Positions 27,437 through 36,162 of a stretch of DNA of 64,000 nt are shown piece by piece (within the stretch, counting starts at the first letter, position 1; each line of letters opens with the position of its first letter). The stretch is taken from the NCBI GenBank assembly GCA_025463785.1, contig JAODBD010000006.1, positions 62,001-126,000 on the forward strand, in the 5' to 3' direction. A program made the position numbers and the translations under genes. Origin of the DNA: Glaciihabitans sp. (GTDB taxonomy: Bacteria > Actinomycetota > Actinomycetes > Actinomycetales > Microbacteriaceae). Below the pieces are notes generated by a model. That model worked only from the letters and a program-made list of their open reading frames with translations. It was not told where the DNA came from and made no database searches.

Positions 27437-28423
27437 CTACCACTTCGAGTGAATGGATGCTCTGAAGTAGCGGTCGTACAGGTCGCGAACCGCATCATCG
27501 AAGCTCGCCCCCAGCGGCGGCACGGACCCGGCTGCGGCATTGGCCCGCGCCTGATCGGCGTTGCGCGCCCCCGGTATCACGGTGCTCAGCCCGTCCAGTT
27601 GCACGAGCCAGGCCAGTGCGGCGCGAGCGGGCTCAAGCCCGTGCTCGCGAGCGAGTGCCGCGAACTCCTGCGCTGCCTTGACGCCCTGCTCGTAGTCGAC
27701 ACCCGAGAACGTTTCGCCGACGTCGAATGACTCGCCATGGCGGTTGAAGTTGCGATGGTCGTTCTCGGCAAATGTCGTCTCCGAGGAGTACTTGCCACTC
27801 AGAAGCCCACTCGCGAGCGGCACCCTGGCGATGATGCCAACACCGGCGGCGCTTGCTGCCGGGAGTACGGCATCCAGTGGCTTCAGGCGAAACGGGTTGA
27901 GGATGATTTGGACGCTCGCAACGTTCGGTCGCGAGATCGCCGTGAGGGCCTGCGTCGTCGTCTCGACGCTCACGCCGTAGCTTGCGATGGCGCCCTCGGC
28001 GACGAGTGTGTCAAGGCCGTCGAAGACCTCGTCGTCATCGAACACCGCTGATGGCGGACAGTGCAGCTGAACCAGATCGAGTGTCTCGGTGCGGAGGTTG
28101 ACTCGCGAACGGTCGACCCAGTCGCGGAAATTCGCGAGCGTGTAGTTGGACGCGACCTGCTCGACTCGGCGACCGATCTTGGTTGCCACGAACACATCCA
28201 GCTCGGGATGATCGGCGAGGTAGCCGCCGATGAGCTGCTCGCTCCGCCCGTCGCCGTACACGTCTGCGGTGTCGAACATGGTGACACCTGACTCGACGGA
28301 TGCGTCGAGAACGGCTCTGGCATCCGCCTCGGACACGGTGCCCCAGTCGCCCCCGAGCTGCCAGGTTCCGAGAGAAATGACTGAAACCGAACGGCCTGTG
28401 CGACCGAGAATGCGCTCTTGCAT
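27437..28423 (-). CDS. Aldo/keto reductase
   Basis: NADPH-dependent oxidoreductase, 328 aa, TIM barrel. Catalytic pattern: FDTADVYGDGRSEQLIG (Asp, Tyr), VFVATKIGR (Lys), DLVQLHCPP (His). The C-terminal cofactor site has ARNADQARANAAA. First gene of a two-gene operon with the MFS pump. It could reduce a compound the pump exports; this is only contextual. Confidence 0.88.
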   Translation of the reverse strand: MQERILGRTGRSVSVISLGTWQLGGDWGTVSEADARAVLDASVESGVTMFDTADVYGDGRSEQLIGGYLADHPELDVFVATKIGRRVEQVASNYTLANFRDWVDRSRVNLRTETLDLVQLHCPPSAVFDDDEVFDGLDTLVAEGAIASYGVSVETTTQALTAISRPNVASVQIILNPFRLKPLDAVLPAASAAGVGIIARVPLASGLLSGKYSSETTFAENDHRNFNRHGESFDVGETFSGVDYEQGVKAAQEFAALAREHGLEPARAALAWLVQLDGLSTVIPGARNADQARANAAAGSVPPLGASFDDAVRDLYDRYFRASIHSKW

Positions 28424-28510
28424 ACTTCGACACTACCGGCGCCGACTGACGTTCGAATCGTGACGAGCGTTGGGCAGAAATATGAGAAATTTACTGCGAG
28501 GCTGGGGACC

Positions 28511-29365
28511 ATGAGGCGAATACTTGTTCCTACAGTGGTTTTGGCGATTGGTTTGGCGCTCGCCGGATGCTCGTCATCGGGGTCTGGCGCGGCGTCGTCA
28601 GCGATCGGGTCGGCTCCGCAGGCCGGCGATTCTGCGGCATTTGGCGGCACTGCCCCCAAGCCGGGCGGCGCAGCGAATGTCATCGCGCGCCAGGTCATCA
28701 CGACCGGAACCCTCTACATCAAGACGGCGCACCCGGTAACAGCCGGAGACAATGCAGCCCACATCGTCGAGGCCGCAGGGGGGCGGGTGGATGATCGCAC
28801 AGAGTCCGCTGCAACGAAGCACGATCGCGGGTCTGCGAGCCTCACCCTTCGCATCCCGTCGACAAATTTGACGGCCACGCTGGATGCACTGAAGAAGCTC
28901 GGAACGGTGGAGTCCCTCAAGCTCTCGACCCAGGATGTCACGACCCAGAACCAGGACCTGAACGCTCGAATCAGGGCGCTCCAGACGACCGTCGACCGCC
29001 TGCTCGCGCTCGAGAGCAAGGCCAGGACCACAACCGACCTTCTCGCGATCGAGAATGACATCTCGAGCCGACAGGCGGATCTCGACAGCCTGACCTCGCA
29101 AGAGAAATACCTCAGCGACCAGATCGACATGGCCACCATCACACTGCAGTTCAATGGGCCGCTCCTGCCGGTCAAGACAACGCCGCCCGCGCCAGCCGAT
29201 GCCTTCACGGCCGGACTGTCTGGCTTTGGCACATTCTTCACCTGGGTGTTCCTGGTGATCAGCTATCTCGTGCCATGGCTCGTCCTCGCCGCCGTGATCA
29301 CGTTCGCGACGATCTACTTTGTGCGCTGGCGCCGCAAGCGTCGCCCGGCGGCGCCCATCGCGTAA
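28511..29365 (+). CDS. DUF4349 lipoprotein
   Basis: Exported protein, 284 aa. Lipobox LAGC follows a short signal. The DUF4349 region is TGTLYIKTAHPVTAGDNAAH through LRIPSTNLTATLDALKKLG, then a coiled-coil (LNARIRALQTTVDRLLALES...) and a C-terminal membrane span (FFTWVFLVISYLVPWLVLAAV) with a basic tail. The ATG at 28511 precedes the signal directly; an earlier in-frame start overlaps the divergent aldo/keto reductase. Function of the family is not established. Confidence 0.85.
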   Translation: MRRILVPTVVLAIGLALAGCSSSGSGAASSAIGSAPQAGDSAAFGGTAPKPGGAANVIARQVITTGTLYIKTAHPVTAGDNAAHIVEAAGGRVDDRTESAATKHDRGSASLTLRIPSTNLTATLDALKKLGTVESLKLSTQDVTTQNQDLNARIRALQTTVDRLLALESKARTTTDLLAIENDISSRQADLDSLTSQEKYLSDQIDMATITLQFNGPLLPVKTTPPAPADAFTAGLSGFGTFFTWVFLVISYLVPWLVLAAVITFATIYFVRWRRKRRPAAPIA

Positions 29366-29372
29366 CACACCC

Positions 29373-29430
29373 CGAGTTGCCCACTTTGGTCGCGTTCCCC
29401 GCGTAGAACCCGACCGGTGTGGGCAACTCG
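29373..29430. repeat. Two-stem palindromic element (12-bp plus 10-bp nested inverted repeats)
   Basis: CGAGTTGCCCAC (29373-29384) pairs exactly with GTGGGCAACTCG (29419-29430). Inside, GGTCGCGTTC (29388-29397) pairs with GAACCCGACC (29406-29415) with one mismatch. It lies just after the DUF4349 stop and may act as a bidirectional terminator-like structure or be a REP-type repeat. No T-tract follows. Confidence 0.75.
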
Positions 29431-29453
29431 CGAGGACACGGTTTACTTGAGGC

Positions 29454-30347
29454 ATGCTGATCATCGTCGTTCTGGGCCTCGGGTCTGCCTTCATCTATGG
29501 GGCGTCCGACTTCTTCGGGGCGTTCGCTGCCCGCCGCGTCAACCTCATCACAGCGACGATGTTCAACTATGCGATCGCCACGGTCGTCATCCTCATCGCG
29601 ATCCCGATCCTCGGCGGCGTCTCGTCTTCGGCGGCAATCTGGACTGGAGTCGTCACGGGGGTGCTGGCGGTCATCGGTCTGCTTGCCTTTTACGGCGTAC
29701 TTGCCATCCGTCCGATGAGTTTGCTCTCGCCCGTTATTGCGTTGATCCAGTCGGCCGTTCCCGTCACTGTCGCGGCGGTCACCGGCCAGCCGCTGAGCGT
29801 GATGGCCTGGGTCGCGATCGGGCTCGCGGTCATCGCGATCATCCTGCTCGCGCCGCCGCCCAGGAAGGGTGGCGAGCGAGTTTCGGCTCGGGGAGCGCTG
29901 CTCGCGGTGTTCGCAGGCCTGACGCTGGGTTGCTCGCTCGTCGTGCTCGACCTCTCGCCGCACGACTCCGGTGTGATTCCGGCCGTGTGGGAGATCGTGG
30001 TCGGGCTCGCGGTGCTTGTCATCCTCTGGCTGGCGATCCGCTGGTCGCCCGCGCGCACGGGTGCCCTGTCATTCCTTCAGCCCGGGGATGAAGCCGTGCG
30101 AACGCTGTCCGCATCGCGCGCGTGGACCGCGGCGGGGGCATCCGGCCTGCTCACCGGCGTCGCGGATGCGTTCGTCGTCTTCGGCCTGCACATGGGCAAC
30201 CTTGCAGTCATGTCTGTGTTGATCGCGCTCTACCCGGTCGTGACCGTAATTCTTGCGGCGACGATCCTCCGGGAGCGGATGACGAAGCTCCAGTTCGTCG
30301 GCATCGCGCTCGTCATCGGCGCGTCGCTGTTGCTCAGCGCTGCGTAG
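29454..30347 (+). CDS. EamA/DMT-family transporter
   Basis: Drug/metabolite transporter, 297 aa, about ten spans in two EamA halves (LIIVVLGLGSAFIYGASDFF at the N-terminus; ALYPVVTVILAATILRERMTKLQFVG near the end, the second-repeat signature). Inner membrane. Substrate unknown. The final codons lie in a 22-nt direct repeat that continues past the stop. Confidence 0.85.
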   Translation: MLIIVVLGLGSAFIYGASDFFGAFAARRVNLITATMFNYAIATVVILIAIPILGGVSSSAAIWTGVVTGVLAVIGLLAFYGVLAIRPMSLLSPVIALIQSAVPVTVAAVTGQPLSVMAWVAIGLAVIAIILLAPPPRKGGERVSARGALLAVFAGLTLGCSLVVLDLSPHDSGVIPAVWEIVVGLAVLVILWLAIRWSPARTGALSFLQPGDEAVRTLSASRAWTAAGASGLLTGVADAFVVFGLHMGNLAVMSVLIALYPVVTVILAATILRERMTKLQFVGIALVIGASLLLSAA

Positions 30348-30400
30348 CTGTTGCGCGGTGTGCGCGTAGCCGTTGCGCGGTGTGCGCGTAGCCGTTGCGT
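30344..30400. repeat. Direct 22-nt repeats at the end of the DMT gene
   Basis: Two copies of GTAGCYGTTGCGCGGTGTGCGC (30344-30365 and 30366-30387) and a partial third (30388-30400). The first includes the TAG stop of the transporter gene. It looks like a recent local duplication. This begins the 494-nt gene-poor gap 30348-30841. Confidence 0.85.
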
Positions 30401-30485
30401 GTGGCGGCGCACCTGGGCGGGCATGCCGTGCGCGTCAGCCGCTCGGTGGACGACCCCGCGGAGCCGGGAGGTCCGTTTTAGCTGA

Positions 30486-30647
30486 GTCAACTCCGGTCAA
30501 CGTCAGCGCGAACTGACACCGACGCCGCACCCGTCACTTGACCTTGCCGTCAATTCTCGCAGCCGTGTGTCAGTTCGCGCAGACGTGCGCGGGAACTGGC
30601 AGGGCGGCACTCGAAACCAGTTCGCGCTGACGTTGCCGGGAGTTGAC
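30486..30647. repeat. 162-bp element with 30-bp terminal inverted repeats
   Basis: Arms 30486-30515 and 30618-30647 are inverted copies matching at 28 of 30 positions. A 14-bp piece of the left side, GCGCGAACTGACAC (30506-30519), recurs inverted in the middle (30567-30580). The core GCGCGAACTG therefore occurs three times. No credible gene is inside. It may be a small non-autonomous repeat or a structured RNA; nothing else is seen in the gap 30348-30841 apart from the 22-nt repeats. Confidence 0.8.
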
Positions 30648-30841
30648 ATAGCCATTTTGGACCTCCCCGGAGCGCGCTGCGCAGGTTGCTGGCGGGCGGA
30701 TCGGGCGGAATGGCGGGCCCTGCATTCCTCGAACAATCGGCGAACGAACACCGAACCTGGTGCGGTGATTGTGGTGCACGACGCGCCACCAGGCGACCAC
30801 AGACATGCAGGCCCAGCGGGCCCACGCGGGGAGACAGATCC

Positions 30842-31015
30842 ATGAAACGCCATGTTCGCAACACGCTCATCGGCACCGCGGCAACGTTCGCACTCCTCAC
30901 GGCAGCCAGCGCCCTCGTCGAGATTCAGGCCCCCGCGAAGGCCAGAAGCTGTGGGGGCTGCCTCGCGCTGGCCGCGGTCGTGACCGGGACGGGCGGGCGG
31001 GCGGGCGTGACCTGA
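30842..31015 (+). CDS. Small putative exported peptide with CGGC motif
   Basis: 57 aa with basic start MKRHVRNTLI, a hydrophobic stretch (about residues 10-27), possible cleavage after APAKA, and a short mature part containing Cys37-Gly-Gly-Cys40 and a Gly/Val tail. A GGGGAG SD lies about 8 nt before the ATG. I do not recognise a family. The gene follows the repeat-rich gap. It may be a real secreted peptide or a chance frame. Confidence 0.4.
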   Translation: MKRHVRNTLIGTAATFALLTAASALVEIQAPAKARSCGGCLALAAVVTGTGGRAGVT

Positions 31016-31028
31016 CTTGACCACGTCG

Positions 31029-31060
31029 GCGATGGCGGCGATGGCGGCAATGGCGGCAAT
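31029..31060. repeat. 9-nt tandem repeat (GCRATGGCG, about 3.5 copies)
   Basis: Units at 31029-31037, 31038-31046, 31047-31055 and a partial copy to 31060, just upstream of the DUF2510 gene. It sits in the probable leader or promoter; no function can be assigned. Confidence 0.7.
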
Positions 31061-31093
31061 AAACTATCCGCTATCGCCGACGAAAGGTCTTCC

Positions 31094-31759
31094 GTGTCGA
31101 ATACTCCGAGCAACCAGGCTCCTCCCGGCTGGTACCCGGTCGCTGCGGGTTCGACCCAGCTGCGCTGGTGGGATGGCACCGCCTGGACCGAACACGTTCA
31201 CGAGACTGCGGTGCCACAGGCGGCCACGACCGCAGCGCCCGTTGTGCAGCAGGCACCCGAGGGCACCCAGGTGAGCACGATCTGGGGTTGGCTGGCAGGC
31301 GCGACGCCGCTGTTGTCGCTCGTGGTTTACATCCCGCTCTACTTCTGGCTCCAGACCGTCTTTACCCCCCAGGCGCTGAGCAATCCCAACTCGATCACCG
31401 CGGCCGCGAGCAGCCCCAGCTACCTGGTGCCGTCCCTGCTGAGCTGGGTCATCATCGGTCTGTTCGTACTGTTTTGCGCGCTCGACTGGCGCGCACTCAC
31501 GCGCAACGGAGTTCCCGCACCGTTTCACTGGGCATGGTCATTCTTTGCCTTCCTCTCCCCCGGTGGCCTCGTCTACCTGATCGGCCGAGGCATCGTCATC
31601 AAGCGCCGTACCGGCCAGGGTGGCCTCGGCCCGCTGTGGCTGTTTGTCGCGCTCAATGTCGTCCTGATCATCATCGTGACTGTCGCGTTAGTGGCCCTCT
31701 TCGGGAACATCGCCGCGGGCCTCAGCACGAACCTCAACAACGGCAATGGCGTGGCCTGA
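31094..31759 (+). CDS. DUF2510 membrane protein
   Basis: 221 aa from GTG with GAAAGG upstream. The N-terminus is a DUF2510 module (APPGWYPVAAGSTQLRWWDG, residues 9-28, then TAWTEHV), an extracytoplasmic or adaptor motif common in actinobacteria. Four membrane spans follow, e.g. LSLVVYIPLYFWLQ and ALNVVLIIIVTVALVALFG. Function unknown. Confidence 0.83.
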   Translation: MSNTPSNQAPPGWYPVAAGSTQLRWWDGTAWTEHVHETAVPQAATTAAPVVQQAPEGTQVSTIWGWLAGATPLLSLVVYIPLYFWLQTVFTPQALSNPNSITAAASSPSYLVPSLLSWVIIGLFVLFCALDWRALTRNGVPAPFHWAWSFFAFLSPGGLVYLIGRGIVIKRRTGQGGLGPLWLFVALNVVLIIIVTVALVALFGNIAAGLSTNLNNGNGVA

Positions 31760-31786
31760 TCCGTCAGCCTTGCCTGCACCGCGAAG

Positions 31787-32212
31787 TCAGCGGATTTCGG
31801 TCGGGAGATTGAGGATCGTCGCGGCCTCGGCATCCGCTGCCCGGCGTCCGAATGAGCTGATCGGCAGCAGCATCCAGCGCGGCGTGAGGTCGACGGTGAG
31901 CGTGACCTCGGTCGATCCGTGGGCGGCAGTGCGCAAGGTGTACACGCCAATGGGACGAGCTGGCCCAGCGAAAACCGTGTACTCGAGCCGAGTGGGTTCG
32001 TCATACCAGCTGATGCGGTAGTCGGTCGCATACTCTCGGCCGTTTGGCCGACGGGATGTCTGCGCCCACACCGCGCGCTCGACCGGGCCCGATGCGAAAA
32101 TCGTGTTGACGACTCGGGGTCGCCATTTCGAGTTGTTGCTCCCATCCGCAAGAAAGGCGAAAACCACCTCGATGGGCCGGTCGACGATCACGGTTTCGAC
32201 TGCTCGCGCCAT
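31787..32212 (-). CDS. SRPBCC-family protein
   Basis: 141-aa protein of the polyketide cyclase/START-like fold: VETVIVDRPIEVVFAFLADGSNNSKWRPRV at the start, and a C-terminal helix AADAEAATILNLPTEI. Monocistronic, convergent with the DUF2510 gene. Probably binds a small hydrophobic ligand; not further assignable. Confidence 0.78.
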   Translation of the reverse strand: MARAVETVIVDRPIEVVFAFLADGSNNSKWRPRVVNTIFASGPVERAVWAQTSRRPNGREYATDYRISWYDEPTRLEYTVFAGPARPIGVYTLRTAAHGSTEVTLTVDLTPRWMLLPISSFGRRAADAEAATILNLPTEIR

Positions 32213-32264
32213 TCCCCTACGGTAGCGCGCAAGGAGTTAAATGAGATGACACGTGAGGAGCACA

Positions 32265-32639
32265 ATGTCTGACCAAACCTGGTCTGCAGCGCAACTGACC
32301 GGGATTGATCGCGAGGAGCTTGTTCTCGTCGTGAGTCGCGCCGATAGTGAAACCCTCCGGGTTCCGGTTTGGCCGGTCATCGTCGACGGGCACCTCTACG
32401 TTCGTTCCTATAAGGGCGTGACGAGCACGTGGTTCAGGCGAGTGCAGGCTGACCAGCACCAGTCGATAGAGCTCGCCGGCCGCGACATCCCCGTCCTGTT
32501 CGAGAACGTGGACCGGGATGACCACATCAACCGGGCGATCAGCGCAGCATACGACACGAAATATGCGAGCTTCGACTACCGCTCGGCGATGTCGGATCCT
32601 GCCGCGGTCGAGGCGACCCTGCGCATCCTGCCCGCCTAG
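32265..32639 (+). CDS. DUF2255-family protein
   Basis: 124 aa from the ATG at 32265, which has GAGGAG about 6 nt upstream. Pattern ETLRVPVWPVIVDGHLYVRSYKG and WFRRVQAD resembles the DUF2255 (split-barrel, nitroreductase-neighbouring) family. Function unproven. Followed after 30 nt by a membrane protein gene, probably the same transcript. Confidence 0.78.
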   Translation: MSDQTWSAAQLTGIDREELVLVVSRADSETLRVPVWPVIVDGHLYVRSYKGVTSTWFRRVQADQHQSIELAGRDIPVLFENVDRDDHINRAISAAYDTKYASFDYRSAMSDPAAVEATLRILPA

Positions 32640-32669
32640 CCCGGCTCACCCTCGGAACCGGAGACCATC

Positions 32670-33383
32670 ATGTACATCGATCGATACTTTGACCTCATCT
32701 ATCCGACGCTGAACGTGCTCTTCGTCGTCGGCCTGGCTGCGGCCGTCGTCCTCGGAGTAGTGCAATCGCGTCGGGCAACCCTGCCTGCGGAGAGGTTGCT
32801 TGGCCGAGGCGGAGCGATTTCCGCCGTCGGAACCGCCATCACGCTCGCCGGGGGACTCTTCGCGGATGCGCTGCTCAAGTCGAGCTATTGGTTTCAGCAG
32901 GTGCGGTTCGGTATCTACTTCGTCGGGTTTGCACTTGTCATCATCGGACTGAATTCGATCATTCGCGCGGCCATCGGCACCCGTGAGGGAAACGTCGGAC
33001 GGATGCCGCGGCTGCTCGCGGCTCTCTTCGTCATCTGCTGCGCGGTTGCGATTGTCTTCCTGGCCTTACCGTCAACGTTCGTTCTGAACCAGTATCGCGA
33101 GCAGATTCAGCTCCCCATTTACTGGTTACCCCTTCTCGCCGCGAGTCTGGCCGGATCGATCATGCTCTTTGCCGTCGCCCGGAGCGCAGGCGAGCTAAGG
33201 CGACGCGTGACCTACGCGGGAGTCTTCGCGGCGCTGTTGTTTTTCGGCCTGCTTCGGGAAGCTGGCGTCATCCCCGACCTCGGCGACCCCATCGTGAATC
33301 TGCTGATTTCCTTCATCCCGTTTGTGGTCGCAGCGGTCTTTCTCGACATTGCGGTCTGGCCGAGGCGGCGTTTGCCCGCCTAG
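32670..33383 (+). CDS. Membrane protein of unknown function
   Basis: 237 aa with about seven hydrophobic spans (e.g. NVLFVVGLAAAVVLGVV, LLAALFVICCAVAIVFLAL, LLISFIPFVVAAVFLDIAV). I do not recognise the family. A GGAACCGGAG SD precedes the ATG. The stop shares CTAG with the stop of the convergent lipoprotein gene. Confidence 0.7.
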   Translation: MYIDRYFDLIYPTLNVLFVVGLAAAVVLGVVQSRRATLPAERLLGRGGAISAVGTAITLAGGLFADALLKSSYWFQQVRFGIYFVGFALVIIGLNSIIRAAIGTREGNVGRMPRLLAALFVICCAVAIVFLALPSTFVLNQYREQIQLPIYWLPLLAASLAGSIMLFAVARSAGELRRRVTYAGVFAALLFFGLLREAGVIPDLGDPIVNLLISFIPFVVAAVFLDIAVWPRRRLPA

Positions 33384-33934
33384 TCGGTCTCAACCGCGAA
33401 ATCCCAGGACGCCAGGATGTGACGTCCGTCAGGCGCCCACCGCATCAGCCCCTCGCCGACAACCATGACCGCGCGCAACTCGAACGTGGCCGACTGCCCC
33501 GGTCTCAGCACCGTGGGTGGTTTCGGCTGGCCCGCAACGAATGCCATCGGGTACACCGCACCGAGGTGATCGAGTGATGAGAACTCCTTGGCGGAGATCG
33601 GAACCGCTGCCGTCGCATCCGTGAGAGTGACCGTCCAGGTACACGTCGTCGAAGCGGCCCGATACGGAAGCCCCTGACCCGGAACCGCAGGACCGGTCAC
33701 CGTCGCGAGCACCGTCCCTGTTCCGAGGCTCACGCGAACTCCGTCGCCCTCGGTGGTGAGGGCCGGTCGATCCCGCGAGCCCGTGAGAATGCTGTCGGAC
33801 CGCGTGGTGTCTTTCGGCAGAAAACTCGGCAGCGACCCGTACTTCGGCTCTGCCGACGCGGGCACGGATGCGCAGGCCGCGAGCGCGAGCGGCGCGATCA
33901 GCGCGAGGCCGATCAGCGCCGCACGCGACCTCAT
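33380..33934 (-). CDS. Putative lipoprotein
   Basis: 184 aa with lipobox LAAC (Cys21) after a clear signal. The mature part contains beta-rich stretches (TCTWTVTLTDATAAVP, RPGQSATFELRAVMVVGEGL) suggesting an extracellular beta-sandwich. It is coupled to the upstream secreted phosphoesterase by ATGA, so both likely act on the cell surface. No family recognised. Confidence 0.75.
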   Translation of the reverse strand: MRSRAALIGLALIAPLALAACASVPASAEPKYGSLPSFLPKDTTRSDSILTGSRDRPALTTEGDGVRVSLGTGTVLATVTGPAVPGQGLPYRAASTTCTWTVTLTDATAAVPISAKEFSSLDHLGAVYPMAFVAGQPKPPTVLRPGQSATFELRAVMVVGEGLMRWAPDGRHILASWDFAVETD

Positions 33935-36036
33935 CGGCGGTAGCTCGCGTTCGTGAAGACGTCCCGGCCGAACGGCTTGAGGCCGGCCTGGGCCGCGAAG
34001 CCCAGGTGGCCCTTGCCATCGAGGCCTCCCGAAACGGTTCCCGCCGGCAGCGCTGCGTGATCGCTCCCGTGTGAGACACCGAAGATGTCCTCCATGGTGC
34101 GCAGCCAGCTGTAGTGGTTATAGAACGTCGTTGTCGAGGTACCAGGGCGGATGAACGGACTGATCAGGATGCTGCCGGTGTCGCCGCCGCCGGGCGTGGC
34201 ATCCTTCGCGTCGTACAACGGGTCGGCAGTCTGGCCGGCCTGGAGGTGACCGGGGATCCCCTCGGCGCTCAGCGAGATGCTCGAAACCGGACCGCTCGGT
34301 GTCACCGGCTTGCCATTCTGGTCGACGAGCTGGAAGGAACCATCGATGACCGAACCGGTCGGCGAACTCGCCATCTGGGGGCCTGTGTCGCTCACCGTTC
34401 CGACGAAGGTGTTGGCTGGGATGGGGGTTCCGCTGTCCGCGGTGTCCGTTACCTGACGCCCCGTGTCGTCGGCGACGATCGAGTTGTCGATCAGGTAGGT
34501 CGATGAGGCGTTGCCGGCGACAGCATCCGTCCGGGCACCCGGCGTGTTACCGGATCCCGCTCGGACGATTCCGGGAACGCAGCCAGCAGGGGTCGCGGGC
34601 GACGTTGACGTGCAGGCCGCTGGTCGATTGATGAACGCGTTGTTGCCGGGGCCCGGGTACAGCTGGTTGCCGCTGGTATCGGTGCTGAGCGTCGAGTTCG
34701 GGCCGGTCGGCTCGCTGTGAACGTTCTTGCCGAACAGGTTCTCACCGGCGGCATCGGCCGCGATGCCCGCGGTCGCGTTCGGCTGGTCGCCGCTCGTCGG
34801 CGCATAGGCGTTGGCGTTGTTGAAGCTGTTACCAGAGTAGGTGAACGGCGGGTTGCCCTCATCGAACGTGATGTCGATGAGCCCGCCGTCCTTGAAGGCA
34901 GCCGACTTCTCGATCATCGGGATGTAGTACTCGAGGAATAGATCGGACGCGTACAGGCCGCCGGTGAAGTTCTTCGGCGTCGTTGACGCGGGGCTTGGCG
35001 TGCCCGGCTGGTACACCGGCGCTCCGGCATCCGTGAACGAGCCCGACAGGTTGTTGCCCTTGCAGATGGCGTCGTGCGCATCCGAGCAGTTGTTGGGCGT
35101 AATCCAGCTGAAGGCCGGCGTGGTGGACGACTTCTGGAGGTCGTGGAACAGGCCGCTGGTCGCGTTGTCGAGGTTCGCGATGTGGCTGGTGTCGCAGTCA
35201 GTGCCGCCCTGGACCGGCGTGGTGAGCGCCGGCGTGGCTCCCGTCGCGGTCTTCTGGCCGGTCAGGCTGTGGAACCACGGGAACGGGAAGTGCTTGGCAA
35301 CGTATTGGTCGTTGGCCTGCGCTCCGGTGAAGCTGCTCACCCCCGGCGGCAGCGGGTTCGACGCCGTGCCACTCATGGCTACGGGGTTCGTCGTCGGGTT
35401 ATTTGCGGCGGAACCCGGGCCGCCACAGACGGCATCCTCGCGTCCGGTCTGGTTGCCGAGATCCTGGGCGTAGCCCTTCCAGGTCTTACCCGAAGCGTCG
35501 AGCTGGTTGAACAGCGTCGGGGTGTCTGTGGGGTAGGTGCATCCATTGGTCCCGTTCGGAGCATTCGCGCCGCTCGGCTGGGCGGCGTTCGCGAGCGACG
35601 CCACCTGGCCGGCGTTTTTGCCCGACTTGATGATCGAGGCGTTGCTGCCGAAATCGGTGTTGGCGACGCTGCAGTCGGACTGCCCGTCTTCTTCCGGCGC
35701 CTGGCCCGAAACCATGGTCGTGTAGTTGTCCATGCTGGAATGACCGGTGCCGTAGTAGTTCTTCAGCAGCACACCCTGCTTCGGCAGGGTCTTCCACAGA
35801 TAGCTGTTTTGGTTCAGGCCCGTGAACGTCGCGTCATACGACTTGTTCTCGAGGATGATCAGCCAAACGTGCTTGATCTGCCCGGACTTCAGTCCCGTGC
35901 TGGTGATGGTGGTGCCGGTCTGCGTCGAATGCGCCGACGCGCTGCTCGCCGAAGCGATTCCGGCAGTGATGATGCCGACGGATGCGAGGACGACAATCGC
36001 GCGCCCCAGAACTTTGTGTCTCCCCAGAAATCTCAT
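33931..36036 (-). CDS. Secreted phosphoesterase (phospholipase C/AcpA-like family)
   Basis: 701-aa exported protein of the alkaline-phosphatase superfamily, 'phosphoesterase' branch. A signal peptide lies in the first 35 residues. The metal/nucleophile region reads KHVWLIILENKSYDATFTG; GHSSMDNYTTMVSGQ, TPNNCSDAHDAICKGNN, IDITFDEGNPPF and a C-terminal NHYSWLRTMEDIFGVSH are typical. It should hydrolyse phosphoesters or phospholipids outside the cell. The downstream lipoprotein is coupled. A second, shorter paralogue is encoded at 38741-39676. Confidence 0.87.
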   Translation of the reverse strand: MRFLGRHKVLGRAIVVLASVGIITAGIASASSASAHSTQTGTTITSTGLKSGQIKHVWLIILENKSYDATFTGLNQNSYLWKTLPKQGVLLKNYYGTGHSSMDNYTTMVSGQAPEEDGQSDCSVANTDFGSNASIIKSGKNAGQVASLANAAQPSGANAPNGTNGCTYPTDTPTLFNQLDASGKTWKGYAQDLGNQTGREDAVCGGPGSAANNPTTNPVAMSGTASNPLPPGVSSFTGAQANDQYVAKHFPFPWFHSLTGQKTATGATPALTTPVQGGTDCDTSHIANLDNATSGLFHDLQKSSTTPAFSWITPNNCSDAHDAICKGNNLSGSFTDAGAPVYQPGTPSPASTTPKNFTGGLYASDLFLEYYIPMIEKSAAFKDGGLIDITFDEGNPPFTYSGNSFNNANAYAPTSGDQPNATAGIAADAAGENLFGKNVHSEPTGPNSTLSTDTSGNQLYPGPGNNAFINRPAACTSTSPATPAGCVPGIVRAGSGNTPGARTDAVAGNASSTYLIDNSIVADDTGRQVTDTADSGTPIPANTFVGTVSDTGPQMASSPTGSVIDGSFQLVDQNGKPVTPSGPVSSISLSAEGIPGHLQAGQTADPLYDAKDATPGGGDTGSILISPFIRPGTSTTTFYNHYSWLRTMEDIFGVSHGSDHAALPAGTVSGGLDGKGHLGFAAQAGLKPFGRDVFTNASYRR

Positions 36037-36162
36037 ACCTCCGGTTTAGCAACGTGGGATACGAATGTGACACCCGTTCGGGGGTAACCGGCGGTGAACA
36101 GTTCGTAAACGACCCCTGCGCATGCTGTCGCGGACGGACAGTTACGCAGTGCCATCTTCGGC

